DNA from: Pseudomonadota bacterium
Lineage (GTDB): Bacteria > Pseudomonadota > Gammaproteobacteria > Steroidobacterales > Steroidobacteraceae
Assembly: GCA_023457495.1 (NCBI GenBank)
Contig: JAEWLQ010000107.1
Location: 1-64,000 of the forward strand
Length of the DNA: 64,000 nt
Direction of reading: 5' to 3'
Numbering within the stretch: the first letter of the stretch is position 1; the number at the start of each line of letters is the position of its first letter. Below the pieces are notes generated by a model. The model saw nothing but the letters and a program-made list of their open reading frames with translations. It was not told the DNA's origin and did not search any database. A program made the translations under genes and the position numbers. Positions 1-7,723 of the stretch are shown one piece after another.

Positions 1-51
1 CCGACCCCCCCCCCCCACCCCTCTCACCCCCCCCCCCCCCCACCAACCAAC
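1..51. other. Low-complexity poly-C edge sequence
   Basis: The first 51 bases are almost pure C on the plus strand (poly-G on the minus strand), with scattered A and T. They lie directly after the stop codon of the minus-strand peptidase gene. The minus-strand reading starts TAGGTTGGTTGGTGG, then Gs, then GTGAG. This resembles the sequence next to the inverted repeat at 50430-50519, where TTGGTAGGTGCC is followed by GGGTGAG. It may be a damaged copy of that palindrome or a poly-G read artefact at a contig end. No gene is visible. Confidence 0.7.
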
Positions 52-2055
52 CTACATGTCGAGGTGGGTGCGGAGGAAGGCTTCGGACTTGCGGAGCATG
101 TCGGCGCGGGCGGTGCCGTCGAGGAGGTCGTGGCGCAGGTCGGGGTAGACGACGAGCTCGCTCGGGATCCGGGCGCGGCGCAGCTCCTTGTACATCCGGC
201 GCGACTGGTCGATCTCGACGTTGAAATCGCTGGTGCCGTGGAACATCAGCACCGGCGCCTTGAATGACTTCGCGCGCTGGGCGGGCGAGCCTTCCTCGAG
301 ATGCGGTCCCTTGCCGATCATGTCCGCCACCAGGAACGAGTTCGCGTGGATCGCGGACTGGTTCTTGTACAGGCGCAGATCGGTCACCGGCGCGACCGCG
401 ATCACCGCCTTGAAGAGGTTCGCGTCGAGCACGTTGGCCTGCAGCGCGGCATAGCCGCCATACGACCAGCCGAAAATCGCGAGCTTGCCGGGATCGGCCA
501 TGCCCTGGGCGATGAGCCAGCGCGCGCCGTCGCAAACGTCCCCGACCGAAACCTTCCAGCTCTGGAAACCATTGTTCAGAAACCAGTCGTCGCCGTATCC
601 GGCGGAGCCCCGGAAGTTAGGCTGCAGCACCACGAACCCGCGCTGCGCGAAGAACTGCGCGATCCAGTCGAAGCCCCATTCGTAGCGCGACTCCGGCCCG
701 CCGTGCGGCATGACGATCGCGGGCAGGTTCTTCGCCTCGGAGACGCCCGGCGGCAGGGTGAGGTAGCCGGGGATCTCGATTCCGTCGGCCGCCGGAAAGG
801 TGATCGCCTCGACCGGTGACAGCCGCTTGCCCTTGAGCGCCGGGCGTGAGGCGGTGAACTCCTCGAGCGCCTTGCGGTTGCGGTCGAAGACGTACCACTG
901 ACCCGGATCGATATCGCTGGCGGCGCGCACTACGACCACCTGCTCATCCGCGCTCGCGCTCACAAAGTCTATGAGCGGCAGGTCAGGCAGTGCGCGCCGC
1001 ACGGCCGCGTGGATGGCTTCGTATTCGGGATCGAAAAACTTCACCTGCCGGCGCTCGGTGACGTAGCTCGCGCCGATGACCCGCCCGGTACGGCCCACTC
1101 TAACTACATTCTCCACGTCCACTTCCGGCGAGGAGAACACCAGCTCGCTGCGCAGCGAACCGTCGAGCGCGATGCGATACAACGCGTTGCGGCCATCGAG
1201 CGGCTGCAGCACGTAGACCGAATTCGTGTCGGCATCGACGCCCACCGGCACGATGCCCGAACCGCGGCCGCCGTCGCTGCGATCCGCGGTGTATGTGCCC
1301 AGCTTTCGCCAGGTGCGGTCGCCCTGCATGCGGTAATAGTGGGTGTCGACGCCGCGCAGGTAGCCGGATTCGGCGATCGACGCGGTGGTCATGATCCGGA
1401 TGTTGCCGCGGCCATCCGACATGTACCCGGCCACCTCGCGGCCGGGACGCTCGACCGGAGTGATCTTGCCCGTGCGTGTGTCGATGCGATCCACGCCGAG
1501 GCCTTCCTGGAACCGCGCCATGAGCCGCCCGACGCTCTTCTCCGGCACATAGGTGCGCTCCATCAGCACCTCGCCATCCACGCCGTTCAACCAGTCGACG
1601 ATTTCACCGTCGTACTGGCGCCGGCCGAGCTGCTTCATCGTGTCCTTCTCGCCGAGCGAGAGCTGGTTCTTGCCGTCCGAGTCCATCGCGATGGTGCGGG
1701 TCTTGGGCAGCAACACGGTGTCCACGCGCTGCACTCCATACAGCGAGCACACCAGCCGGTCGGCGCCCGACCATTCGCAGCCGACCATGTTCATCGGCTT
1801 TCCATCGGTACGCGCCGAATGCCGCGCGACACCGGTCTCGAGGTCCAGAACGACGACCAGGCTGCCGCCGTCCTCCTCCGGGCTCACGTACGCCAGGCGC
1901 TTGCCATCGGCCGACAGGGAGGCGGAATAGGCGTGGTCCAGCTCGCCGAACCGGGCGGCATCGTCGGCCTGCGACTCGGGGTTTGCCTTATCCGCAGCCG
2001 CGTGCGTGCCCAAAAGGAGCAGCAACAGCATGACGAAGGGCTGCGATGGTTTCAT
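52..2055 (-). CDS. S9 family prolyl oligopeptidase-type serine peptidase, exported
   Basis: This 667-residue protein is predicted to be an exopeptidase of the prolyl oligopeptidase/acylaminoacyl-peptidase class, cutting short peptides in the periplasm. The start at 2055 gives MKPSQPFVMLLLLLLGTHAA, a clear signal peptide; an in-frame ATG 25 codons upstream adds an implausible leader. The first 400 residues look like a beta-propeller (repeats such as SADGKRLAYVS). The C-terminal alpha/beta-hydrolase domain carries the nucleophile in GWSYGG (Ser about 531), an Asp in GTSDF (about 609) and a His in DLRHD (about 642), a complete triad. It is transcribed away from the ribosomal operon and stands alone at the point where rpsJ would be expected. 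The exact substrate is unknown. Confidence 0.9.
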   Translation of the reverse strand: MKPSQPFVMLLLLLLGTHAAADKANPESQADDAARFGELDHAYSASLSADGKRLAYVSPEEDGGSLVVVLDLETGVARHSARTDGKPMNMVGCEWSGADRLVCSLYGVQRVDTVLLPKTRTIAMDSDGKNQLSLGEKDTMKQLGRRQYDGEIVDWLNGVDGEVLMERTYVPEKSVGRLMARFQEGLGVDRIDTRTGKITPVERPGREVAGYMSDGRGNIRIMTTASIAESGYLRGVDTHYYRMQGDRTWRKLGTYTADRSDGGRGSGIVPVGVDADTNSVYVLQPLDGRNALYRIALDGSLRSELVFSSPEVDVENVVRVGRTGRVIGASYVTERRQVKFFDPEYEAIHAAVRRALPDLPLIDFVSASADEQVVVVRAASDIDPGQWYVFDRNRKALEEFTASRPALKGKRLSPVEAITFPAADGIEIPGYLTLPPGVSEAKNLPAIVMPHGGPESRYEWGFDWIAQFFAQRGFVVLQPNFRGSAGYGDDWFLNNGFQSWKVSVGDVCDGARWLIAQGMADPGKLAIFGWSYGGYAALQANVLDANLFKAVIAVAPVTDLRLYKNQSAIHANSFLVADMIGKGPHLEEGSPAQRAKSFKAPVLMFHGTSDFNVEIDQSRRMYKELRRARIPSELVVYPDLRHDLLDGTARADMLRKSEAFLRTHLDM

Positions 2056-2316
2056 GGGCGGCACGACCAATGCCTCGGGTTCCCCGCCCACGCAGGCTGC
2101 CTGACCTGGCGTCCTCTTTAAATGAGGCATTCGGGCAGGGCCGGGCAGATGACATAAAGTCCATAAGTATCAAGGCGCTGGCCATGACGCCATTCCCGGC
2201 GCATCACCCGGGCTTGCGGCAGAAAGGGGCGCTGCCTATACTGCGCGCCCTTTCGCCGGGGTCCCGTGCCTGCGCACAGTACCCAAGCGATTGATTTCCA
2301 GCGAAATCGGGCGAGG

Positions 2317-2344
2317 TTGGGAGAGTCTTTCGGGGCTCTATTAA
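2317..2344 (+). promoter_or_regulatory. Candidate sigma70 promoter of the ribosomal superoperon
   Basis: TTGGGA (2317-2322) and TATTAA (2339-2344) are separated by 16 bp, each four of six matches to the sigma70 boxes. It is the best pair I see in the 438-bp gap 2056-2493 between the divergent peptidase gene and rplC. It would give a leader of about 140 nt. The rest of the gap holds no convincing ORF; in particular no ribosomal protein S10 can be read in any frame. Confidence 0.4.
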
Positions 2345-2363
2345 CCCAAGACCACTCGAGCTT

Positions 2364-2474
2364 CGCGGCCCCGCATTCGCGGATGGCCGCGCACTCTCGT
2401 GTTCTTCCTCGAGCGACTAGCTACCCGCGCACGCCAATTGTAGTTGTGCGCGTTTAGCGCACGAAAACGTGCGC
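2364..2474 (+). promoter_or_regulatory. Structured 5' leader of the rplC operon
   Basis: Two strong hairpins precede rplC. The first pairs CGCGGCC (2364-2370) with GGCCGCG (2385-2391), with an inner CCGC-ATTC-GCGG stem. The second pairs GCGCACG (2457-2463) with CGTGCGC (2468-2474) around an AAAA loop and ends 19 nt before the rplC ATG. Neither has a U tract. In E. coli the S10 leader is the target of L4 autoregulation; a similar role here is inference. Confidence 0.45.
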
Positions 2475-2493
2475 GAAGAACGAGAGGAAAGTC

Positions 2494-3198
2494 ATGAGCG
2501 TTGCTCTTATCGGCCGCAAGGCCGGCATGACTCGCATCTTCACGGATGCGGGCGAGACGGTTCCGGTAACCGTCATCGAAGTGCTGCCGAACCGCATCAC
2601 GCAAGTGAAGTCCGTCGACAAAGACGGCTACCGCGCCATTCAGGTGTCTTTCGGCAAGAAGCGTCCGCAGCTTCTTTCGAAGGCGGCCGCGGGTCACTTC
2701 GCGAAGGCGAACGTCGAGCCCGGCAAGGCACTCGTCGAATTCCGCCTGAACGAAAAGGAAGGCGCGGATCTCGCGGTTGGCGCCGAGCTCAAGGCGGGCC
2801 TGTTCGAAGTCGGCGCTATTGTCGATGTCACGGGGACCACGATCGGCAAGGGCTTCGCGGGCACGATGAAGCGCCACAACTTCGGCGGTCACCATGCGAC
2901 GCACGGTGTGTCCGTTTCGCACAGAACCCCGGGCTCGATCGGCCAGCGCCAGACGCCGGGCCGCGTGTTCCAGGGCAAGCGCATGTCCGGCCACATGGGC
3001 GTTCAGCGCCGCACGACCGAGAACCTCAAGGTCGTCGAGATCGACGTCGAACGTAACCTGCTGCTGATCCGCGGCGCGGTCCCGGGCGCCGAAGGCGGCC
3101 AGGTCATCGTGCGTCCCTCGACGAAGGCCGAGGCGCAGAAGCGCCGCAAGAAGGTCGCGCCGAGCAAGATCAACACCGGCACGTCCAACAAGAAGTAA
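2494..3198 (+). CDS. rplC: 50S ribosomal protein L3
   Basis: L3 is an early-binding 23S rRNA protein needed to start 50S assembly, with a loop near the peptidyl-transferase centre. The 234-residue product starts MSVALIGRKAGMTRIFTDAG, typical of L3, and holds the conserved core FGGHHATHGVS and GSIGQRQTPGRVFQGKRM. A 20-25 residue Lys/Arg-rich C-terminal tail makes it longer than E. coli L3 (209 residues). A good Shine-Dalgarno (GAGAGGAAAG) lies just upstream. This is the first gene of the superoperon here; rpsJ, which normally precedes it, is missing. Confidence 0.97.
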   Translation: MSVALIGRKAGMTRIFTDAGETVPVTVIEVLPNRITQVKSVDKDGYRAIQVSFGKKRPQLLSKAAAGHFAKANVEPGKALVEFRLNEKEGADLAVGAELKAGLFEVGAIVDVTGTTIGKGFAGTMKRHNFGGHHATHGVSVSHRTPGSIGQRQTPGRVFQGKRMSGHMGVQRRTTENLKVVEIDVERNLLLIRGAVPGAEGGQVIVRPSTKAEAQKRRKKVAPSKINTGTSNKK

Positions 3199-3210
3199 TT
3201 GGCGGCACAC

Positions 3211-3813
3211 ATGAAACTCAAAGTTGCCAATGGAGCTGAGCTCGCCGTTTCCGAGGCGATCTTCGGCAAGGAATTCAACGAAGCGCTCGTGCATCAGGTC
3301 ATCACGGCCTATCGCAACGCCGGCCGCTCGGGCACGAAGGCCCAGCTGACCAAGGCGGAAGTGCGCGGCGGTGGTCGCAAGCCGCGTCCGCAGAAAGGCG
3401 GCGGCACGTCGCGCGCCGGCTCGATCCGTTCGCCCATCTGGGTCGGCGGTGGCCGTGCGTTCGCCGCGAAGCCGCGCGATTTCGCGCAGAAAGTGAACAA
3501 GAAGATGTACCGCGGCGCACTGCAGTCGATGCTCTCCGAGCTCGTGCGCCAGGATCGCCTGATCGTCACGCAGGACTTCACGGTCGATGCGCCGAAGACC
3601 AAGCAGGTGGCCGAGAAGCTCAAGAAGCTCGAGCTCGACCACGTACTGATCATCGTCGAAGCGATCGACGAGAAGCTGTTCCTCGCCGCGCGCAACATCG
3701 CGCACGTCGAAGTGCTGCCGGTGTCGGCGCTGAACCCGCTCTCGCTCGCGAGCTACGACAAGGTGCTCGTGACGTCCGCGGCCGTGAAACTCATCGAGGA
3801 GCGCCTGCAATGA
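3211..3813 (+). CDS. rplD: 50S ribosomal protein L4
   Basis: L4 binds 23S rRNA, its extended loop lines the exit tunnel, and in enterobacteria it represses its own operon. I chose ATG 3211 (MKLKVANGAELAVSE), preceded by GGCGG, because it aligns with the N terminus of known L4. The reading frame also opens at a TTG at 3199, directly after the rplC stop. The 200-residue protein has the conserved EVRGGGRKPRPQKGGGTSRAG loop region and VNKKMYRGAL. Its stop overlaps the rplW start by ATGA. Confidence 0.96.
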   Translation: MKLKVANGAELAVSEAIFGKEFNEALVHQVITAYRNAGRSGTKAQLTKAEVRGGGRKPRPQKGGGTSRAGSIRSPIWVGGGRAFAAKPRDFAQKVNKKMYRGALQSMLSELVRQDRLIVTQDFTVDAPKTKQVAEKLKKLELDHVLIIVEAIDEKLFLAARNIAHVEVLPVSALNPLSLASYDKVLVTSAAVKLIEERLQ

Positions 3814-4220
3814 GTGCTGAGAAGGCAGTGAAGGCCGCTAAGACCCCGAAGGCCCCCAAGGCTCCGAAGGCCGCCAAGGCGAAGGTCGTCGACATCAAGG
3901 ACGCGCCGAAGAAGGTTGCGAGCCAGGAAAAGCTGATCAACCTGCTGACCGCGCCGCACATCACCGAGAAGACCTCTCTGGCGATGCAGGACACGAACAC
4001 GTATTCGTTCCGCGTGCTGCGCACTTCGACCAAGCCCGAGATCAAGGCCGCGGTCGAGCTCATGTTCGGCGTGAAGGTCGCGAAAGTGAACGTGGTGAAC
4101 GAGACCGGCAAGACGCGCCGCTTCGGCCGCATGCAGGGTCGCACCCAGGACATCAAGAAAGCCTACGTTCGTCTCGCCCCGGGCCAGACGATCGACTACG
4201 AAGCCAAGATCAAGGCCTAA
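3810..4220 (+). CDS. rplW: 50S ribosomal protein L23 with Lys/Ala-rich N-terminal extension
   Basis: L23 sits at the mouth of the exit tunnel and docks trigger factor and SRP. The canonical domain starts near residue 39 (SQEKLINLLTAPHITEKTS). It is preceded by an unusual basic extension built from KAPKAPKAAKAK-like repeats, making 136 residues against about 100 in E. coli. There is no internal start codon that would remove the extension, and the start overlaps the rplD stop by four bases, so the long form appears genuine. Confidence 0.95.
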   Translation: MSAEKAVKAAKTPKAPKAPKAAKAKVVDIKDAPKKVASQEKLINLLTAPHITEKTSLAMQDTNTYSFRVLRTSTKPEIKAAVELMFGVKVAKVNVVNETGKTRRFGRMQGRTQDIKKAYVRLAPGQTIDYEAKIKA

Positions 4221-4231
4221 GGTAGCTAGAC

Positions 4232-5068
4232 ATGCCAGTCATCAAGATGAAACCGACTTCGCCGGGCACGCGCTTCCGCGTCAAGCTCGACAAGTCGCAC
4301 CTGTGGAAGGGCGGCCCGCACGAGCCGCTGACCGAGAAGCAGAAGAAGCATTCGGGCCGCAACAACGTCGGCCGCATCACCACGCGCCACCAGGGCGCCG
4401 GGGCGAAGCAGAAGTACCGCATCATCGACTTCCGTCGCGACAAGGACGGCATCAAGGGTGAGGTCGAGCGCATCGAGCACGATCCGAACCGCACCAGCCA
4501 CATCGCGCTGATCAAGTACGCCGATGGCGAGCGCCGTTACATCCTCGCCACCAAGGGCATGAAGGCCGGTGACGAAGTGCGCTCGGGCGCCGATTCGCCG
4601 ATCAAGTCCGGCAATGCCATGCAGCTGCGCCACATCCCGGTCGGCTCGATCGTGCACAACGTGGAGCTCAAGCCCGGCAAGGGCGGCCAGATGGCGCGCA
4701 GCGCCGGCAGCTCCGTCTCGTTCACCGCGCGCGAAGGCATCTACGCGCTGCTGCGCCTGAAGTCGGGCGAGAGCCGCAAGGTGCACGTCGACTGCCGCGC
4801 CACGATCGGCGAAGTGTCGAACGACGAGCACAACCTGCGCGTGTACGGCAAGGCCGGCGCGAAGCGCTGGCTCGGCATCCGCCCGACGGTTCGCGGCCAG
4901 GCCATGAACCCGGTCGATCACCCGCACGGTGGTGGTGAAGGCAAGTCCGGCCAGGGCAATCCGCATCCGGTCTCCCCGTGGGGCCAGAACGCGAAGGGCC
5001 TCAAGACCCGCCGCAACAAGCGCACGACCAACATGATCGTGCAGCGCCGCCAGAACCGAATTCGTTAA
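4232..5068 (+). CDS. rplB: 50S ribosomal protein L2
   Basis: L2 is a large, highly conserved 23S rRNA binder close to the peptidyl-transferase centre and at the subunit interface. The 278 residues include GRNNVGRITTRHQGAGAKQ near the N terminus and the catalytic-centre region MNPVDHPHGGGEGKSG with the conserved His near the C terminus. The leader GGCCTAAGGTAGCTAGAC before the ATG closely resembles the one before rplP. Confidence 0.98.
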   Translation: MPVIKMKPTSPGTRFRVKLDKSHLWKGGPHEPLTEKQKKHSGRNNVGRITTRHQGAGAKQKYRIIDFRRDKDGIKGEVERIEHDPNRTSHIALIKYADGERRYILATKGMKAGDEVRSGADSPIKSGNAMQLRHIPVGSIVHNVELKPGKGGQMARSAGSSVSFTAREGIYALLRLKSGESRKVHVDCRATIGEVSNDEHNLRVYGKAGAKRWLGIRPTVRGQAMNPVDHPHGGGEGKSGQGNPHPVSPWGQNAKGLKTRRNKRTTNMIVQRRQNRIR

Positions 5069-5080
5069 TAAGGACCCGTC

Positions 5081-5359
5081 ATGCCGCGTTCACTGAAAAA
5101 AGGTCCGTTCGTCGATCTGCACCTTCTGAAGAAGGTGGAGACGGCCGCCGCCAAGAGCGATCGCAAGCCGATCAAGACCTGGTCGCGCCGCTCGATGGTC
5201 ATTCCCGACATGGTTGGCCTGACGATCGCCGTTCACAACGGCAAGCAGCACATCCCGGTGCTCATCACTGAAAACATGGTGGGTCACAAGCTGGGTGAAT
5301 TCTCGCCGACGCGCACGTTCAAGGCGCACTCGGGCGACAAGAAGGTGGAGGCGGCCTGA
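5081..5359 (+). CDS. rpsS: 30S ribosomal protein S19
   Basis: S19 forms the head of the 30S subunit with S13 and contacts the A-site finger. The 92-residue protein (MPRSLKKGPFVDLHLLKK...) matches the family in length and in motifs such as KTWSRRSMVIPDMVG and HNGKQHIPV. TAAGGA lies about 8 nt upstream of the ATG. It sits between rplB and rplV, as in all S10 operons. Confidence 0.98.
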   Translation: MPRSLKKGPFVDLHLLKKVETAAAKSDRKPIKTWSRRSMVIPDMVGLTIAVHNGKQHIPVLITENMVGHKLGEFSPTRTFKAHSGDKKVEAA

Positions 5360-5361
5360 TC

Positions 5362-5706
5362 ATGGAATCACGTGCAGTACTGCGCTACGCGCGCATCTCG
5401 CCGCAGAAGTGCCGGCTCGTCGTCGACACCGTGCGCGGCGCGCCGGTCTCGAAGGCGCTCAACACGCTCAAGTTCATGCCCAAGAAGGGCGCCGACCTCG
5501 TGCACACGGTGCTCTGGTCGGCCGTCGAGAATGCGCAGAACAACCAGGGTGCGGACGTGGACGAGCTCAAGGTCACGAGCATCATGGTCGACGCCGCGCC
5601 GGTCCTTAAGCGCTTCGGGTCGAAGGCCAAGGGCCGCGGCACGCGCATCGTGAAGCGCAACAGTCACATCACTGTCGTCGTTGGCGACGGCAAGAAGGAC
5701 GAGTAA
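5362..5706 (+). CDS. rplV: 50S ribosomal protein L22
   Basis: L22 contributes a long beta-hairpin to the polypeptide exit tunnel, the site of some macrolide-resistance mutations. The 114-residue sequence shows RYARISPQKCRLVVDTVRG at the N terminus and the hairpin region APVLKRFGSKAKGRGTRIVK near the C terminus. Only two bases separate it from the rpsS stop, indicating translational coupling. Confidence 0.97.
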   Translation: MESRAVLRYARISPQKCRLVVDTVRGAPVSKALNTLKFMPKKGADLVHTVLWSAVENAQNNQGADVDELKVTSIMVDAAPVLKRFGSKAKGRGTRIVKRNSHITVVVGDGKKDE

Positions 5707-5709
5707 GTC

Positions 5710-6459
5710 ATGGGTCAAAAGGTCAATCCATTTGCCATTCGCCTTGGCATTACCCGCGACTGGGTGTCCAAGTGGTATGCCGGCAAGAAGCAGTTCCCGG
5801 CCCACGTGCACACCGATTTCCGCGTGCGCGAGTTCCTGAAGGCGAAGCTCTCCGACGCCTCGGTCAGCCGTGTGCAGATCGAGCGCGCCGCCAAGCGCGT
5901 CAACATCACGATCCAGACCGCGCGTCCGGGCATCGTGATCGGCAAGAAGGGTGAGGACATCGAGAAGCTGCGCGCCGAGACGGCGAAGATGCTGAAGCTC
6001 CCGCCGCAGGACGTGCGCCTCAACATCGCCGAGATCCGCAAGCCGGAGCTCGATGCGCAGCTCGTCGCCGACGGCATCGCGCAGCAGATCGAGAAGCGCG
6101 TGATGTTCCGCCGCGCCATGAAGCGCGCCGTGATGAGCACCATGCGCTCGGGCGCCCTGGGCGTGAAGGTGCGCCTGTCGGGCCGCCTGAACGGCTCGGA
6201 AATCGCGCGTACGGAATGGGCCCGTGAAGGACGCGTGCCGCTGCACACGTTCCGCGCCGACATCGACTACGGCCTGGGTGAAGCCAAGACCACCTACGGC
6301 GTGATCGGCGTCAAGGTGTGGATCTTCAAGGGCGAAGTGTTCGACAAGACCGAAATCGCCGAACTGTCCGCCGAGCAGGAAGCCGCGCAGGCAGCGCAAG
6401 GCGCCGCCGCTAACGCCGCCGCCGCCGCCGCCGCCGCCGCGGGCAACACGCCGGCCTAA
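5710..6459 (+). CDS. rpsC: 30S ribosomal protein S3 with poly-Ala tail
   Basis: S3 lines the mRNA entry channel and has helicase-like activity with S4 and S5. The 249-residue product contains the KH domain (GIVIGKKGEDIEKLR) and the C-terminal domain (AMKRAVMSTMRSGALGVKV, TTYGVIGVKVWIFKGE). After the normal end it carries a 25-30 residue Gln/Ala tail ending in a run of nine alanines encoded by a GCC microsatellite. It starts three bases after the rplV stop. Confidence 0.98.
   Translation: MGQKVNPFAIRLGITRDWVSKWYAGKKQFPAHVHTDFRVREFLKAKLSDASVSRVQIERAAKRVNITIQTARPGIVIGKKGEDIEKLRAETAKMLKLPPQDVRLNIAEIRKPELDAQLVADGIAQQIEKRVMFRRAMKRAVMSTMRSGALGVKVRLSGRLNGSEIARTEWAREGRVPLHTFRADIDYGLGEAKTTYGVIGVKVWIFKGEVFDKTEIAELSAEQEAAQAAQGAAANAAAAAAAAAGNTPA
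6415..6438 (+). repeat. (GCC)8 trinucleotide repeat in rpsC
   Basis: Eight consecutive GCC codons near the 3' end of rpsC encode the poly-Ala tail of S3. Such a tract can change length by slippage without shifting frame. Confidence 0.9.
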
Positions 6460-6471
6460 GGTAGATAGACC

Positions 6472-6885
6472 ATGCAACAGCCCAAGCGCACCAAATATCG
6501 CAAGCAGTTCAAGGGAAGGAACGCGGGTCTCGCCCATCGCGGCAGCTCGGTTTCTTTCGGCGAATACGGCCTGAAGGCCACGAGCCGCGCGCGCATGACC
6601 GCGCGCGAGATCGAAGCGGCGCGCCGCGCCATGACCCGTCACGTCAAGCGTGGCGGCCAGGTGTGGAACCGCGTGTTCCCGGACGTGCCGGTGTCCAAGA
6701 AGCCCCTCGAAGTCCGCATGGGTGCGGGCAAGGGCAACGTCGAGTACTGGGTCGCGAAGATCCTGCCCGGCAAGGTTCTGTTCGAGATCGAAGGTGTCGA
6801 TGAAGCCACGGCGCGCGAAGCGTTCCGCCTGGCCAGCGCCAAGCTCTCGGTGTCCACCATGTTCGTGAAACGGCAGGTGCGTTGA
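6472..6885 (+). CDS. rplP: 50S ribosomal protein L16
   Basis: L16 helps place tRNA in the A site and completes 50S maturation. The 137 residues begin MQQPKRTKYRKQFKGRNAGL and include RAMTRHVKRGGQVWNRVFPD and RMGAGKGNVEYWVAKILPGK, all family hallmarks. The leader holds a GTAGATAG octamer (6461-6468), part of the motif family reported under findings. Its stop overlaps the rpmC start (TGATG). Confidence 0.98.
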   Translation: MQQPKRTKYRKQFKGRNAGLAHRGSSVSFGEYGLKATSRARMTAREIEAARRAMTRHVKRGGQVWNRVFPDVPVSKKPLEVRMGAGKGNVEYWVAKILPGKVLFEIEGVDEATAREAFRLASAKLSVSTMFVKRQVR

Positions 6886-7088
6886 TGAGCGCCAAAGATT
6901 TGCGCGGCAAAGACGCCGCAGCGTTGCAGAGCGAGCTGATCAAGCTGCGCCGTGAGCAGTTCAGCCTGCGCATGCAGGCCGCGAGCGGCCAGGGCGTGAA
7001 GTCCTCGGACTTCGGCAAGGTCAAGAAGAGCATTGCGCGCGTGAAGACGGTGATGTCCGAGCAGCGCCGCGCAGGAGCCAAGAAATGA
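6885..7088 (+). CDS. rpmC: 50S ribosomal protein L29
   Basis: L29 is a small two-helix protein beside L23 at the tunnel exit. I chose ATG 6885, which overlaps the rplP stop; a TTG three bases earlier is also in frame. The 67 residues (MSAKDLRGKDAAALQSELIK, then LRREQFSLRMQ) fit the family length. Confidence 0.96.
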   Translation: MSAKDLRGKDAAALQSELIKLRREQFSLRMQAASGQGVKSSDFGKVKKSIARVKTVMSEQRRAGAKK

Positions 7089-7357
7089 GTGAAGCAGAAC
7101 AGAAAAAGCCGGCGCGCGCCCTGACGGGCAAGGTCGTCTCCAACAAGATGGAGAAGACGATCGCCGTCGAGATCGAGCGCCTGATCAAGCATCCGCGCTA
7201 CGGCAAGTACATCCGCCGCACGACCAAGCTGCTGGCGCACGACGAGAACAAGGAAGCCCGCGAGGGTGACACCGTCTCGATCGCGCCCTGCCGTCCGCTG
7301 TCGCGCCGCAAGTCCTACAAGCTCGTCTCCGTGCTGGAGAAGGCTGGCGCGCAATGA
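7085..7357 (+). CDS. rpsQ: 30S ribosomal protein S17
   Basis: S17 is an early 16S rRNA binder with an OB fold. The 90-residue product contains LTGKVVSNKMEKTIAVEIE, KHPRYGKYIRRT and CRPLSRRKSYKLV, typical of S17. The ATG overlaps the rpmC stop (ATGA). In E. coli this gene closes the S10 operon; here the spc genes follow with no gap. Confidence 0.97.
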   Translation: MSEAEQKKPARALTGKVVSNKMEKTIAVEIERLIKHPRYGKYIRRTTKLLAHDENKEAREGDTVSIAPCRPLSRRKSYKLVSVLEKAGAQ

Positions 7358-7722
7358 TTCAGCTCCAGACCATTCTCAACGCCGCCGACAACAGCGGCGC
7401 CCGCACGCTGATGTGCATCAAGGTGCTCGGCGGCACGCGCCGTCGCTATGCGCAGGTCGGCGACGTGATCAAGGTTTCGATCAAGGACGCGATCCCGCGC
7501 GGCAAGGTCAAGAAGGGCGAGGTGTACGACGCGGTGGTGGTGCGCACCAAGCGTGGCGTGCGTCGCGCCGACGGTTCGCTGCTGCGTTTCGATACGAACG
7601 CGGCGGTGCTCCTGACGAACAAGCTCGAGCCGGTTGGCACTCGTATCTTCGGACCCGTTACGCGCGAACTGCGTACGGAACAGTTCATGAAGATCGTGTC
7701 GCTCGCTCCCGAGGTGCTGTGA
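7354..7722 (+). CDS. rplN: 50S ribosomal protein L14
   Basis: L14 lies at the subunit interface and contacts helix h14 of 16S rRNA. The 122 residues start MIQLQTILNAADNSGARTLM and end FMKIVSLAPEVL, near-identical to the family pattern. It overlaps rpsQ by four bases, so the S10 and spc blocks form one transcription unit without the usual separate spc promoter gap. Confidence 0.98.
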   Translation: MIQLQTILNAADNSGARTLMCIKVLGGTRRRYAQVGDVIKVSIKDAIPRGKVKKGEVYDAVVVRTKRGVRRADGSLLRFDTNAAVLLTNKLEPVGTRIFGPVTRELRTEQFMKIVSLAPEVL

Positions 7723-7723
7723 C

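Noticed and set aside
1009..2121. 370-residue plus-strand frame opposite the S9 peptidase
   Set aside because: Antisense shadow; His/Arg/Ala-rich, no start signal or domain.
2056..2493. Hidden rpsJ (S10) gene before rplC
   Set aside because: None of the frames shows S10-like motifs and no frame of about 100 codons with a suitable start exists on the plus strand.
2341..3810. 489-residue minus-strand frame antisense to rplC and rplD
   Set aside because: High-GC shadow of conserved ribosomal genes; composition is Arg/Leu/Ala-rich with no recognisable domain.
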